DNA of 64,000 nt, taken from assembly GCF_043641665.1 (NCBI RefSeq), contig NC_092198.1, forward strand, positions 3,508,501-3,572,500, in the 5' to 3' direction. Of the stretch, positions 48,391 to 59,900 are shown one piece after another. Numbering within the stretch: position 1 is the first letter of the stretch; each line of letters opens with the position of its first letter. The position numbers and the translations under genes were made by a program. The notes under the pieces were generated by a model. The model had not been told where the DNA came from. It ran no database searches and saw only the letters and a list, made by a program, of their open reading frames with translations. Source of the DNA: Enoplosus armatus (lineage: Eukaryota; Chordata; Actinopteri; Centrarchiformes; Enoplosidae).

Positions 48391-49725
48391 GTTCATGGTA
48401 CTATTTGATCAAAGAACAAGTAAACAACATTTTAAATCTGGCCTGACGATTGATGTCAGCTTCCGGTACTTGACAGATTTACGAGGCTACAGACACAATA
48501 TAGACGGCACTAAAAGGTATTGAGGTTCAGTACCCGGCCCGAGTCTATAAAGTTATCACAGCAGCAGTCATTCTCTCCTCTATCTTGATGATCTTGATGA
48601 GGTAAACTGTAGAATGATGCCGTTCTCATTGCAGAATAGTCTACCTGTGTGTGCTACATATTGGCCAGTGTAGTGCATTGCCAGACGATGTTGCAGTTGA
48701 CTTTGAGTTTTCCTGCTGGAGGTTCTGCATTGAAACCCCTGCAGTGTTTCTCAGTAGGTCATTGGATATCAAATAGGTTAAAGGCAACTGGACATTTTTG
48801 CATCGGAGGCTTCATCACTGGTGAAACCTACATTTCTCTCATTGTCTCTCTTTTCATTCTCCATTTTGAAAGGAGAAAAAACCCCATTGTGGCTGTACCA
48901 CTCAGGAGTTACAGTTGGTAGCAGGTCATTTAGAATCGCTCCTCATACAGTAGATGGTCCCGCATGTATCTACTGGCTTCATTTGATTCTCAGTTGATGT
49001 TTTTGAGACTTGAACCTTGATGCAAACTTCGTGCTCGTCTTGCAGACTACACAGGAAGTCCAGTTGCCTTTTGAAGATTCTTTCATTCAGGTCATCATAT
49101 ATCAAGAAGTACCAACTCAAAGGCAGCTGCGCTGGCTGTTTTTGACTCAGTCTCAAATAGCAGAAAAACAACTTGAATAAACTTGCTGTCTTTCTCTCAT
49201 GCTATCACATAGCTCGGGTTCTTTCTCCACAGTACTCACTTCTTCTCTGAGAGTGATACCGTATCATTCTGGGTAATAAAAGAAACCTTTAAGGGAAGCA
49301 GTCAACTGAAGGAAACTATAAAAGTAGATTAAAACACTTTATAACTCCTGGAATGCACTGAATGGCACATACATGTGTGAGAGTATAAACTGGGGCATTT
49401 TAACCTGTACTGTACTTGTAATATGGTACTATGAAGGCAGGCGCTGCTGGGTTTGACTCGACCGTTCGTCTTTTCTTGCCACAGGAATCTCGAGTCGAGT
49501 GGAAAGGACATTGCGTTTTAGCTGTGTAGAATTTGTTTTACGAGGCATGTAAATTAACAGCTTAAATGGAATTTGAATGTGGTCAGAAAGTGGCCACGAC
49601 ACTTTGGATGTGTGTATTTCTATTTAAATGTTTTGGATGTGCCTATTGAGTAGTCCATTTGCCAGTCAGAATGCTGCTATATCTGGTGAAAATGTGCAAT
49701 TTCAGTGTACTGTACTGTTGAATGT

Positions 49726-49731
49726 AATAAA
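49726..49731 (+). terminator. GPR63 poly(A) signal
   Basis: AATAAA is followed within 35-60 bases by GTGAGTTGGTCTTTTGTTTG and GTGTGTTTT, a GT-rich downstream element. An earlier AATAAA at 49176 is an alternative. Confidence 0.6.
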
Positions 49732-49903
49732 GAAATAGACATTTCTTACCTTGGTAAACTGTCGTGAGTTGGTCTTTTGTTTGTGTGTTTTACATACTAC
49801 GTCATTGTAACCATTAGTTTCCCCCCACATCCACCTTGTTATGCCATCTTTAAAACCTTTCTGCCGCATCTCTGCTGTCTAAAGAAAAACTGACTGGTAA
49901 TTT

Positions 49904-49906
<3 letters not shown>

Positions 49907-49947
<41 letters not shown>
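49907..49947. repeat. (AT)n microsatellite
   Basis: About 20 consecutive AT units just downstream of GPR63. It is self-complementary and so prone to cruciform formation and assembly error. Confidence 0.95.
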
Positions 49948-49949
<2 letters not shown>

Positions 49950-52900
49950 GTCAATGTGAATATGAATAAGGTTGTTTTTACTTCTGGAACAGAAGCTGAA
50001 AGTGAAGTTATTTCGGCTCTATAGAGGTTTGTAAAGAGAAACTTGGATGGATAAAAGATCTGGAAAAGCTTTTCAAGGTGAGGGCAGACTGTTATGTATA
50101 GACTCGTTGTTACAGGCAAATGTTTATCTTCCTCAGTGCACCTTCCATACAACACTGGATGTTAATATCTCATTCTTCTGGATACCTAAACATGTGGGTA
50201 AACACATGCTCCTATGAGCTGGGATACTGAGGCATGGGAACACGGCATCCTGTTCATGATTTGTTTTCAGCTGTGATATGAGGCACCAGTATGTGGTTGC
50301 AGTAGGATTCACACACCCTCATATTTTTGTTATGATGAGTTCAAGTTCCCAAGGAATCTTTAAGATCAGTTCTGCATCCAATGTAATTCATCAACTCCAC
50401 TTTTGAGTCATTTATGTTGGGGTGGCTATGCAATGCTGTGTGCATGTAAATAACTTGTTTCATATGAAAGGTGTCACGTTTGGGAGCCCAGTGTTTTTAT
50501 GCGGTGCCTCCATGCGCGCTCTGCGTTAATTATCCTCCTCCCAATGCGTCACCTGTGTGTCCTCTTTCCACTCAGGGACTCCACTTCCTGTCGTCGTCTC
50601 TGCTGAGTGCATCCATGCATTACTCCTCCATACGCTGATTTTCCCCAAGCCTGCTTTGACTTTGACCAGACCTGCCAGTCATACGCTTCACGGTGCAGCT
50701 GACAATAGAAATGCCAGGGAGCTGTATTAGCTGCCTGGAGTCTGTTTACAGTCTCACAGTTCTGTTTGTGCTAAAGAAAACGTTAGCTCCGATTTCTGCG
50801 TACAGTTTCTTGCACCGCAGATGTTGAGTTAGAATTTTATTAAAGTGAATGTGTATTTTACATTTTTTGCAATTGATATATGGTAATACACTTAATCAGA
50901 AACATTGAGATGTGACTTATTTTCTAAAAGAATTAGAAAGATACTAACATACAAATTAAATTGTATAATAAATCGGGTACCATGTATCGTCCTCTCTCTC
51001 CCCTGCCTTTCCCGTCTCTCCCCAGCTATCACTATCATAATAAAGCAGAAATGCCAAAATAATAATAATAATAATTTTAATATAATAAATATATGTAATA
51101 CAGATATTAGAATTTTGACACTGACCAAATCTTAAGATGCGGTTGAACGATTCAGACCCAGATTCAAGAACCAGGTTTAGCAAAAAGCAGGCAGAAGAGC
51201 TCTCAACTCTCAGCGGGTTTAAACAAAGCAGGTTTTTAAAAACTCTCGATAAAAATGGCTTTGCAAATGTTTTATGAGGATGGAAATGCATTCAACACGT
51301 TTGCCAGTCTATAGACTGGCTGTTGGGATAAGTCTGCCATTGGCCGACTATTTCAGTCAGCGTTCTCCGTCTGACGACGCAAGACAACACTGCAACACTT
51401 AATGTAAAGATCTGTGTTTGTTTACAGCAAAACTCCACAGGATTCCTTTAAATGCACGTAATGTATTTAAATTCTTCTTCTTTTTTTTTAAAAAATCCAA
51501 TCCAATTTCGAAACTTGATCTATATAAGATGCAAATGTACTGTACCATAGTCTAATACGATACCTGCTGGCACAACTACACGCCCATATTATGTTGCTTG
51601 TGCGATGAATGTGACCGATGAAGTCAACATAGAAGGCCTTTCAAAGCTGCCCACCTTTAATGTCGGCCCAAAAGACGGATCAAAGAGAAGTTAATCTGTG
51701 TGGACTGTGAGACATGAAAGCCGAGCAAATGAGGTTGCTGGCAGCTCGTAGCGTCACGTGGAAAACATCGCCCGCCCAGAAGAAAGGTCAGCAGGTTGTT
51801 TTTGAAGCAGAAATCTGACGAGACCTCTTAACGACCTCCGTGACCCCCCTTTGCAGCCGGGTCAGGTACAGATACTTCCAATGAGCACTGAGACGTAGTT
51901 GAGTTTGATTTGACTCCGGTCTTCTGATTAAAAAGGACGGCGTTCTTAATCAGCTTCCTCCCTGGGATTCATTATGCAGCCAGCAGTGAGTAATGAGCGT
52001 GCCCAGAGCTTTGAAGCTCACTTTAATCATACCACTGAAGACTATTACTAAGCAACAGCAACTTGCAGATGTCTCAGGAGAGTGCATGCTGTCGGTGGAT
52101 GGAGTGATGTTCATCTAAGGACACAAGAAGCACTTGTGGTGATCCATCACTCATGCAGGTGAAAGATGTGGAGCATGGAGCATTTGTGACTGATGTTAAC
52201 AGATGCCAGTTTTGTGTTTTTTGAACAACAATAAAAGCCTGGTGTTACTGAAGTTGAACTGTTCTCCATCGATCTGTCGTTTGATTTTCATCTTTGCTTC
52301 CTGGCTTGAATAAGGAAATATAATATTATATATAATAATCAGAAAAGACATGGAAATCTCACTTTCTGCACTGTGGGGCCTTTAAGTTCAAGGCTAAAAC
52401 AAATCTTTGCATCGTTTCGTCTCTGCTTTCAGTCAACATATACACATATACATTCACATTTATGATGATGACCACTTTGAGAATGGGAAAATGTGCTATT
52501 AATATTGCTGGTGTACTAAATGTACACTAAATGTACAATGTCATGACACTGAAATCATCTCACAGCCAATTTAACCACTTTAACATGAGGTGTAAGTGCA
52601 GTCTTCTGAGGCTGTGATGTTCCACAAAAAGAGCAGCTAATTGTTGCTTTCACACCTGCTGTGTTGTGAAGCTGGTGTTCTAAGAGTTCTAACGGGAACA
52701 AGCACTGGGATTTCTGGGTAACCTTGAGCGCATCTTCTCAGAATCTGAAATCATCTGAGTCGGTTCGTGTCCTCGCTCCATGAAATATAGATGCCTGTGA
52801 GTGTGTTTTCAGTTGAGTCTCGCTGTCTTGTTGCCCGTAGTGACAGTCATGCAGTGCTCAAATTATCTTGCAAGGGCAGAACTGAAAGGTCAAGAAAATG

Positions 52901-53844
52901 TGAGATTGCACAGCTGGAACAATGGTGCGTTAGCTCCCGAATCAATATAGGGACTGTGATTGCTCAGGCCAACGCTGGATTTTTAGAAATGCTTGTATAC
53001 GTATGAGTCACCCAGCGTCCCTAAAACCATTAGTACATGGTGCACAAAGGTGAGTTTAGAAGGGGCTTTTAGTTTCACACAAACAACATCAGTTATATTG
53101 ACTGGATAAACATGGCTTATATTGACTGTCTGAGCCATTTACACAGTCCTGTATAATTTAATGGTGAGTGTGGGACTCACGGCTATCATTAATGGCTGAT
53201 TCCCACTGGGGCCAAATGTGATTAAAATGGACCCATTTATGTTATTCTAACATGCTTTCACAAACCACGTCTATACAGAGGTAGCTAAATGAATTTACTC
53301 AAGGAGTCCACCACAGTTTTCAGCTTCTGGCACTTTATTTTCTATTTTCTGTTATATATTATCATATTTTGCATTTGAGTTTTTCCATTTTTGGAGAATT
53401 AAAGGATCGGGCTGGTGTTATTCTATATCTTACTGACAAGACCAAAAGAAAAAGTGTTCGTCCGTCTCCGAGCCCATTGGTTCTTACTGACGATGTAACT
53501 CCTTAATAATGGTCACTTATATATAGTTTATTTTTTTAAAGGCTCAGTAAACTCCATCTCCATGACAACTGAGCAAACTTTATCTATCTTTTTTCTTTTT
53601 GTTTGTATTTGGGTGGACTGATACGCTGAATGGTTTGTTAAAAACACGATCAACTCAACCAAATCAGAGCGGCAACAAACATGAGTACTTAAGTACGTAA
53701 GTAAATACGTAGATAAGTACGTTTTATTGGCAATATGAAAAGAATAAACTTAAACTATTTAGTTTACAAAGATATAAAACAGAGAAAAGCAACAAATCCT
53801 TGTGAAAACGACAAACAAAAATGACAAAAGAATTCTCAAAAAGA

Positions 53845-53910
53845 TGAATCACTTCAAAATAGCTGCCGATTAATTTTCGATTGATTGACTAATCGTGGCA
53901 GTTTCACTGT
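53845..53910. repeat. repeat family B fragment
   Basis: CCGATTAATTTTCGATTGAT and GACTAATCGTGGCAG form the terminal part of the CGATTAATCG-type element seen elsewhere in the window. Confidence 0.45.
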
Positions 53911-55034
53911 CAACAGTTTAGTCTGCGTACTGTGTTTGAATATTTGACAGCCAGTAATGCATCTGAAACGTCTGACTGATATTATGGAGCGTCCTGATTA
54001 ATCGGACTTGACAGCTGAAACAAGGATGTATTGACAAGTATTAATCTTAATGAGTTAAGAACAATTGTTCAGGCCTGTGACATCATCGGCCTGATACAAC
54101 CCAGCGGTGGTCCAGCTGGTTTGAATTAAGCACAGATATTAATTTTATCTTTATCCACCACTGCCTGCACTGAGAGGTATACCCTATTTGGGAGATGAGT
54201 TTATTTTTCTACAGTCTGAAGGGATCTGTGTGGTTCTGTATCGGTATGAATCATATTCTGAGAGTAGGAGGCTCTGTTTTTGACTCTCTCAGTTTAGAAT
54301 GAAATTCCTCATTTGACATCTCTCACTTGCCAAAGCCAGAGGCCTCGGAGGAAAAACAGAAAAAAGCAAAAAAGAAAGAAAAAGAATCCAGCCTCTGTGA
54401 GGAGATGCTTGTTTCCATGGTGATGTGGAGCATGTGCTCGTGTGTATGATGACCTCACGCGTGCATATCCTCCTCGCCAGCCTCTTCTTCTGCCAGGATG
54501 TGGACCGTGTGCCTGCCTCCACACGGCACATGGTGCAGTCACATGTCAGGCTCCAGATCACAGCAGGACTTTGTGTTCAAAACGTGAGGAATCTACAGGA
54601 GGAAGTCACCAGCTCAAGTTTTACCATTTAGTGAGGATGTCGATCATTGTCGGCCACCTATAGCTCAGGTTTCCTTCCGTCATGGTGGTGCTTCAATTCT
54701 CATTCAGTGTACAAAACATACTGAACCACGCTGTATTGTGGAACTTGTTTCACACATCATTACATTTGATGGTGGTTTTCAGCTGTTTAATACATTTATT
54801 TTTATGTCATTTTGCCTTGACCCAGACTGCACCCCTCTTTTCTGCCTCTCCTGAGGTGGAAACCATTAATGACCCAGGAAGGAGTTCGAATATCAGGTCT
54901 AAACAGTGAATATATACATGATCTCAGCCTCTGTAAAGCAAGACTGAAATAAAAAGCTGAACTGTAAGCAATAGCATCCTTGGTCTGGTATGACCAGGAG
55001 CTTATAATGGCTAATGTTAGAAACATTACTGAGG

Positions 55035-55200
55035 CAGGGAGTCACGTTTGTGTCCACCTTATAAATGTAAGTCCAATATTTACTCTCCCTTTAGCTCCAC
55101 CAGCTCTCTTTAGCTGCTAAATGCGCCACGATGTTCGCCAGCTACTTCCTCACTCTGTTAGCTTTAATGACACTTCTCCTCATAAGCTACTATTGGAATA
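55035..55200. repeat. repeat family C copy
   Basis: Shares CACGTTTGTGTCCACCTTAT and CTCTTTAGCTGCTAAATGCG, in order, with the copy in NDUFAF4 intron 2. Confidence 0.6.
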
Positions 55201-55910
55201 TGTTTTAACAGTTCCCATTGTCCAGTAATTGTCACTTGTGGTCCCAGTTACTTCACCTAGACATGAATGTAACGTAATAGTTTGCACTGACTGAACGACA
55301 TACGTTAGTGTGCCTTCCAGCAACAGTTTTGGGAAACCCCTTTCCTGTTACAACATGACAGTGTTTGCCCTGCATGGACAAAGGCAGGTTCATAAAGAAA
55401 AAAGTTTTCCCAGTTTGGTGTGGAAGACCTTGACTGGCCTGCACAGAGCCTTTGAGTTGAACTGGAATTTATAGCAAATCCTTGCAGCCAGGAGCCACAG
55501 TCTGGTGGAAAACCTTCCCAGAAGAGTGGAGGCGTTCAACAGTCACATACAGTAAGTGTGTAATGTTAGGGTGTCCACACACGTTTGATTGATGGTGTGA
55601 TCTAAATTTGGTTTGGGCTGAAATGTAGACAAATGTCAGGTAGAGAGTCTTTTTTCCGGCCTTCTACAACTGGATAAATATTACTGTAGTGTTTGCTGCC
55701 CCCCAGTGTTACAAAGTAGAATTACACATAGAAAGACAGCCCTTGTGTGAAGTTTCATAAGTGGCCACAAGAGGGAGACACACTATTCATATTTCCCAGT
55801 GTCTTTCCCTTTTCACATATACGCAGGGTCAACGAGACAGCGAGAAGTGTTGAGAAGGAGGATTTAAGTGTATACAGAGATATTGCACATTGGTTATGTA
55901 TCATGGGGAT

Positions 55911-56615
55911 ATACACCGATCTGGCATAACATTATGACCGCCTGCCTAATATTGTGTTGGTCCCCCTTTTGCTGCCAAAACAGCCCTGACCCGTCGAGGC
56001 CTGGACTCCACTGGACCCCTGAAGGTGTGCTGTGGTATCTGGCACCAAGATGTTAGCAGCAGATCCTTTAAGTCCTGTATGCTGCCAGGTGGGACCTCCG
56101 TGGATCGGACTCGTTTGTCCAGCACTTCCCACAGATGCTCGATTGGATTGAGATCTGGGGAATTTGGTCGACACCTCAAACTCATTGTTGTGCTCCTCAA
56201 ACCATTCCTGAACCATTTTTGCTTTGTGGCAGGGCGCATTATCCTGCTGAAAGAGGCCATAGCCATCAGGGAATATCATTTCCATGAAAGGGTGTACATG
56301 GTCTGCAACAATGCAGGACCCAAGGTTTCCCAGCGTCACACTGCCTCCGCCGGCTTGCCTTCTTCCCATAGTGCATCCTCGTGCCACGTGCTCCCCAGGT
56401 AAGCGACGCACACGCACCCGGCCGTCCACGTGATGTAAAAGAAACCGTGGTCCAGTTCTGATGCTCACGTGCCCATTGTTGGTGCTCTCGGCAGTGGACA
56501 GGGGTCAGCATGGGCACCCTGACTGGTCTGCGGCTGTGCAGCCCCATACGCATCAAACTGCGATGCACTGCGTATTCTGACACCTGTCTATCAGAACCAG
56601 CATTAATTTCTGTTA
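55911..56615 (-). mobile_element. Tc1-like transposon, truncated and decayed
   Basis: The + strand left edge TATACACCGATCTGGCATAA is the terminus of a teleost Tc1-like family. The minus-strand transposase is readable only in pieces: an N-terminal helix-turn-helix part (SEYAVHRSLMRMGLHSRRPV, then HQQWAREHQNW), a stretch with the second catalytic Asp (LFQQDNAPCHKA, near 56230) and, in another frame, the third catalytic residue (PDLNPIEHLWEVLDKR, near 56150). The first catalytic Asp segment is missing by deletion and at least two frame changes occur. The 5' end of the element is absent. It is an inactive pseudogene. It lies 3' of UFL1, on the same strand. Confidence 0.85.
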
Positions 56616-56841
56616 ACAAGGTTAAGAATAAACTTTCCATGTCTGCGTAGGAACACGAGTGCTGCTATACTGTAACTACATGAATTAACAGCGAGCCGTA
56701 GAGACTCTGCAGCCTTTTACAATAAACAAGTCGAACACACGAGTGAGAGGAGAGCTTTAATGAATGCATGAAAATCAGAACCTCATTGAGGATTTTCATG
56801 TTAATTGGGTTTACAGGGAGACATCCCACACAGGAATTTCC

Positions 56842-56847
56842 TTTAAT
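56842..56847 (-). terminator. UFL1 poly(A) signal (candidate)
   Basis: On the minus strand this is ATTAAA, the commonest variant signal, about 150 bases after the UFL1 stop and followed by GTGTGGGATG. No AATAAA was found nearer on this strand. Confidence 0.4.
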
Positions 56848-56997
56848 AATTTAGAATCATGTCCACATGGATAAATCACAAAAATACTGTATTAACAGCT
56901 GATCTAGCAGAGTTAAAAGTATTCATCTGAGCATGTAAGACCATAAAAAGATTCACTGCGTCAGTTCCGACATACATTGCTCTCGTCTTTCAAACGT

Positions 56998-59900
56998 TCA
57001 GTCCTCTGTGAACAGCGTCTTCCTCTGGGACAGCACCAGGTCCTTGACTTGCGGCGTCAGGGCCACGAGCTGCGTGCGGACGCCCCTGACCTCCTCGTCC
57101 TGCTCCTCTGCTTTATCGCCCTCGGCCTCCTCCTGCTTCCTGCTCTGGCTCTGGCTCACCAGCTGTTTCACCACCAGGCTCTGGTAGGCGGACAGCAGCT
57201 GCTGCTGCTCCTGCAACGACACGCGGACGCACGTCAACATATCAGCAGTTAAACTCGCTCTGGTACGCTGACGCGGCAGCAGATGGAGATTATCCAGCTG
57301 CTGAGTCTGACGACTGGAAGTAAAAGAAACTCCTAAAACGAATCAGTGTGTTGCTAACATTTGATGAAGCATTCAGACCACACTGAAGCACAAATAAACA
57401 CGTCTATTATGACTTGAGTTTAAGCTGCACTGTTGTAGGTTGTCATGGAAATACACAACTGTCTCTTAACTAAGGTCACTACACGTCTTACCTTACAACA
57501 AACAGGTTAATATTAGGCTTCAGCAGTCTGGAACTACTTCACACTACAAAGACTGTAACTTTGGAAGATATCCACTTGATTCGGCAGCCTCATATTAACC
57601 TCAGCTAAAGTTATGAATGCATTTTTACACTGAACGAGTCCATATGAGTATTGTTTTAAGACAGACTAGAGAAATGCTAACCTATCCTTTAATGTTCACA
57701 CCATGTAGCTACAATTTGAAAATGAGACTAGCGGCAAAAAGTATGTAAACCCTCTCTAGCTTGTCACAGAGTGTCCAACATACCGAAGGTATTCGGCCCG
57801 TAAGGGTGCCGATGATCTGAGGAACGCAGCGTCCAGGGGCGTGCAGCACACAGTGGGTGCTGGCCTGAAACAGCAGCACGCTGGTCAGGTGGAGGACCAG
57901 AGCTGGATCCTCTGTCTCCTTCAGCTGCTCAGTGAGAGCCTGACGGTGCAGGAACAGCGCCTGTCTGAATGACACAACTCCAAAACCTCAATTCAAATGG
58001 AATTTTTTTCTGGATTTGAACTTTATACTAAAGAAATACTAAAAGTAAAAATAAAAACATTTTCATTACCTCTCCCTTTTCTTGTCTCCCTTCTTCAGCA
58101 TGAAGCCACATACCTCTGCACAGGTCTCTATGTTGGTCAGGAAGTCTTCTATAGTCTGTGAGGAACACAAAGTTTCACTGTATTTCAGTTTTATCCTTCC
58201 AGCTAGAGCGACCAGCTGATGATGTAACTGACAGGAAACAGACTCACTTTGCCGTTCAGGCAGTTGTGCAGCTTCATCAGAGGTCCCTTGGTCTCCTCTG
58301 ACAATTTGCCCAAAATCTTCACTCTGACCTGAGGCGACACATCAGAGACATTCAGATGAAGTCCAAACTTTAACAAGTCCCACAGTGCATTTCAAACAAT
58401 CACACGCAGCCCTAATTAACTCTAACTTGATATAAATATGATCTTCCTGGAACACAGTTATTTCAGGGTTATTTAAGGGTACTGAGAGGAAACACAAGAA
58501 CAGACCAAGAACTTTCTCTCACCTCACTGGTGATGGTGCTGGAATTCTCCACAGACATCATCAGGTCAGCCGCCAGGAAGTTGACCAGGATGTTGGTGAC
58601 ATCTGTGCACAGGGTCTTCAGGACGTGCTTGGCAATGTGGACCTGGGTTTCATCTGCATGATCAAAGAATTTCCATTACGTTAACTTATCCTGGGCTGTT
58701 CAGATTTATGGCACCGTTTCCATTTGGAATAAATATGTTTTTAACTTTTTGCCACCATGGTTCTAATCATTCTTTGTGTGATATAAACAGGAAGTGTAAT
58801 GTTGTAGCTACTAGCAGCTCCTGTTTGCACTGTAACTATGGACATACAGACAACAATCAACAATCAACTGGATTACTCTTGGATTTCCTTTCCACATTTG
58901 GCTCAGTTTTCATCACGTGGCCTACGTGTGGAACTTTGGACATGTAATAACAGGTGGTATATACACTCAGTTGCCAGTTTATTAGGTACAGCTAGGCAAA
59001 ACTGATGCCACCAGTTCAACAGCACCACAAACTGCAGCCTGTGAGTGCGAGTTAAGACGTTTTTTGGTCAAACTGTTACGTCCAAGGTCCAACTTAATTT
59101 TCTGGTAAGATCTGAATCTAAAAAGGAGTCTCTATATATTTAACCAGATTTATGAATCAATGGAACAGATTGCGTCACACTCATTCCAGCAGTATGTGTA
59201 GGACATCTGTCGGTTCTGAGTTATTCCTCAGAGAAGAAAGAAAAGTGCCAATCATCTGGGACTTTTTGCACTTTAGTGGCGAGAGCAGGATTTACCAGAG
59301 AAGAACTTGGTGCCTTTTTCGAAGAGTCGGATGTTGTTGTACAGGTTGGTGATCTCCTCCTGTAGATCCTTCATGCTCTTCTTCTTGTTGGCCCCTGATG
59401 GACAGCTGGAGGAGGACATGAACACCGTCCGCAGCACCTCCTGATAGGCTTTCGACAGAGGCCTGAAGAACAGCGAGAGAACGGACTTATTATTCTCAGT
59501 TGTGTTAGCAGAGAGAACTAACTAACAGACAGAAAGCGGTGTATTACCTTACTAAATGCTCTGCCAGCTCAGAGAGGATTTCTTCAGGGCAGTCACTCAC
59601 TCTCTCCTCTAAAACAGCTACGATCTCCTCCTGGGCCATAAAGGGGGCTGCAGTCTGTTTGCTGCGATCTTGGCAAAGGTAAAACACAAGCTAATTAGTC
59701 TCACAGGGATACTACAGTTACCTTTGTCATCCATGGGAGAAAAAAAAGCTTAACAACCCAGGGGAGAGATTTCTAGCCAACCAGCCATTACGCTCTTGTT
59801 AATGTAAAATGCCTCAGTGAACAGGCTTAATGTGCATATAGAGACATTATGTCCTGTGAAGACGAAATGGCTTTGTGGCCGTGACTGTACTTTGCTGCGA

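Larger units (their letters stand above)
47661..49750 (+). other. GPR63 3' UTR
   Basis: No coding sequence is present. A 180-base inverted-repeat element (48211-48390) lies inside. The 3' UTR probably ends after the AATAAA at 49726, about 2.1 kb after the stop. Confidence 0.55.
49751..55910. other. GPR63-UFL1 intergenic region
   Basis: 6.2 kb without a recognisable gene on either strand. It holds the AT repeat, an (AAT)6 run (51057-51074), an 18-base perfect palindrome (51303-51320), a fragment of repeat family B (53845-53910) and a family C copy (55035-55200). In human, FHL5 lies in this interval. No LIM-domain Cys/His pattern was seen here. Confidence 0.6.

Noticed and set aside
51303..51320. 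Perfect 18-base palindrome GCCAGTCTATAGACTGGC between GPR63 and UFL1.
   Set aside because: Listed for the record. One such palindrome in 64 kb of repeat-rich DNA, with no related copies or neighbouring motif, needs no special explanation.
49751..56997. Searched for an FHL5 gene (LIM domains) expected from human gene order.
   Set aside because: No frame shows the paired C-x2-C...H-x2-C zinc-binding pattern of LIM domains; the gene is absent from this interval.
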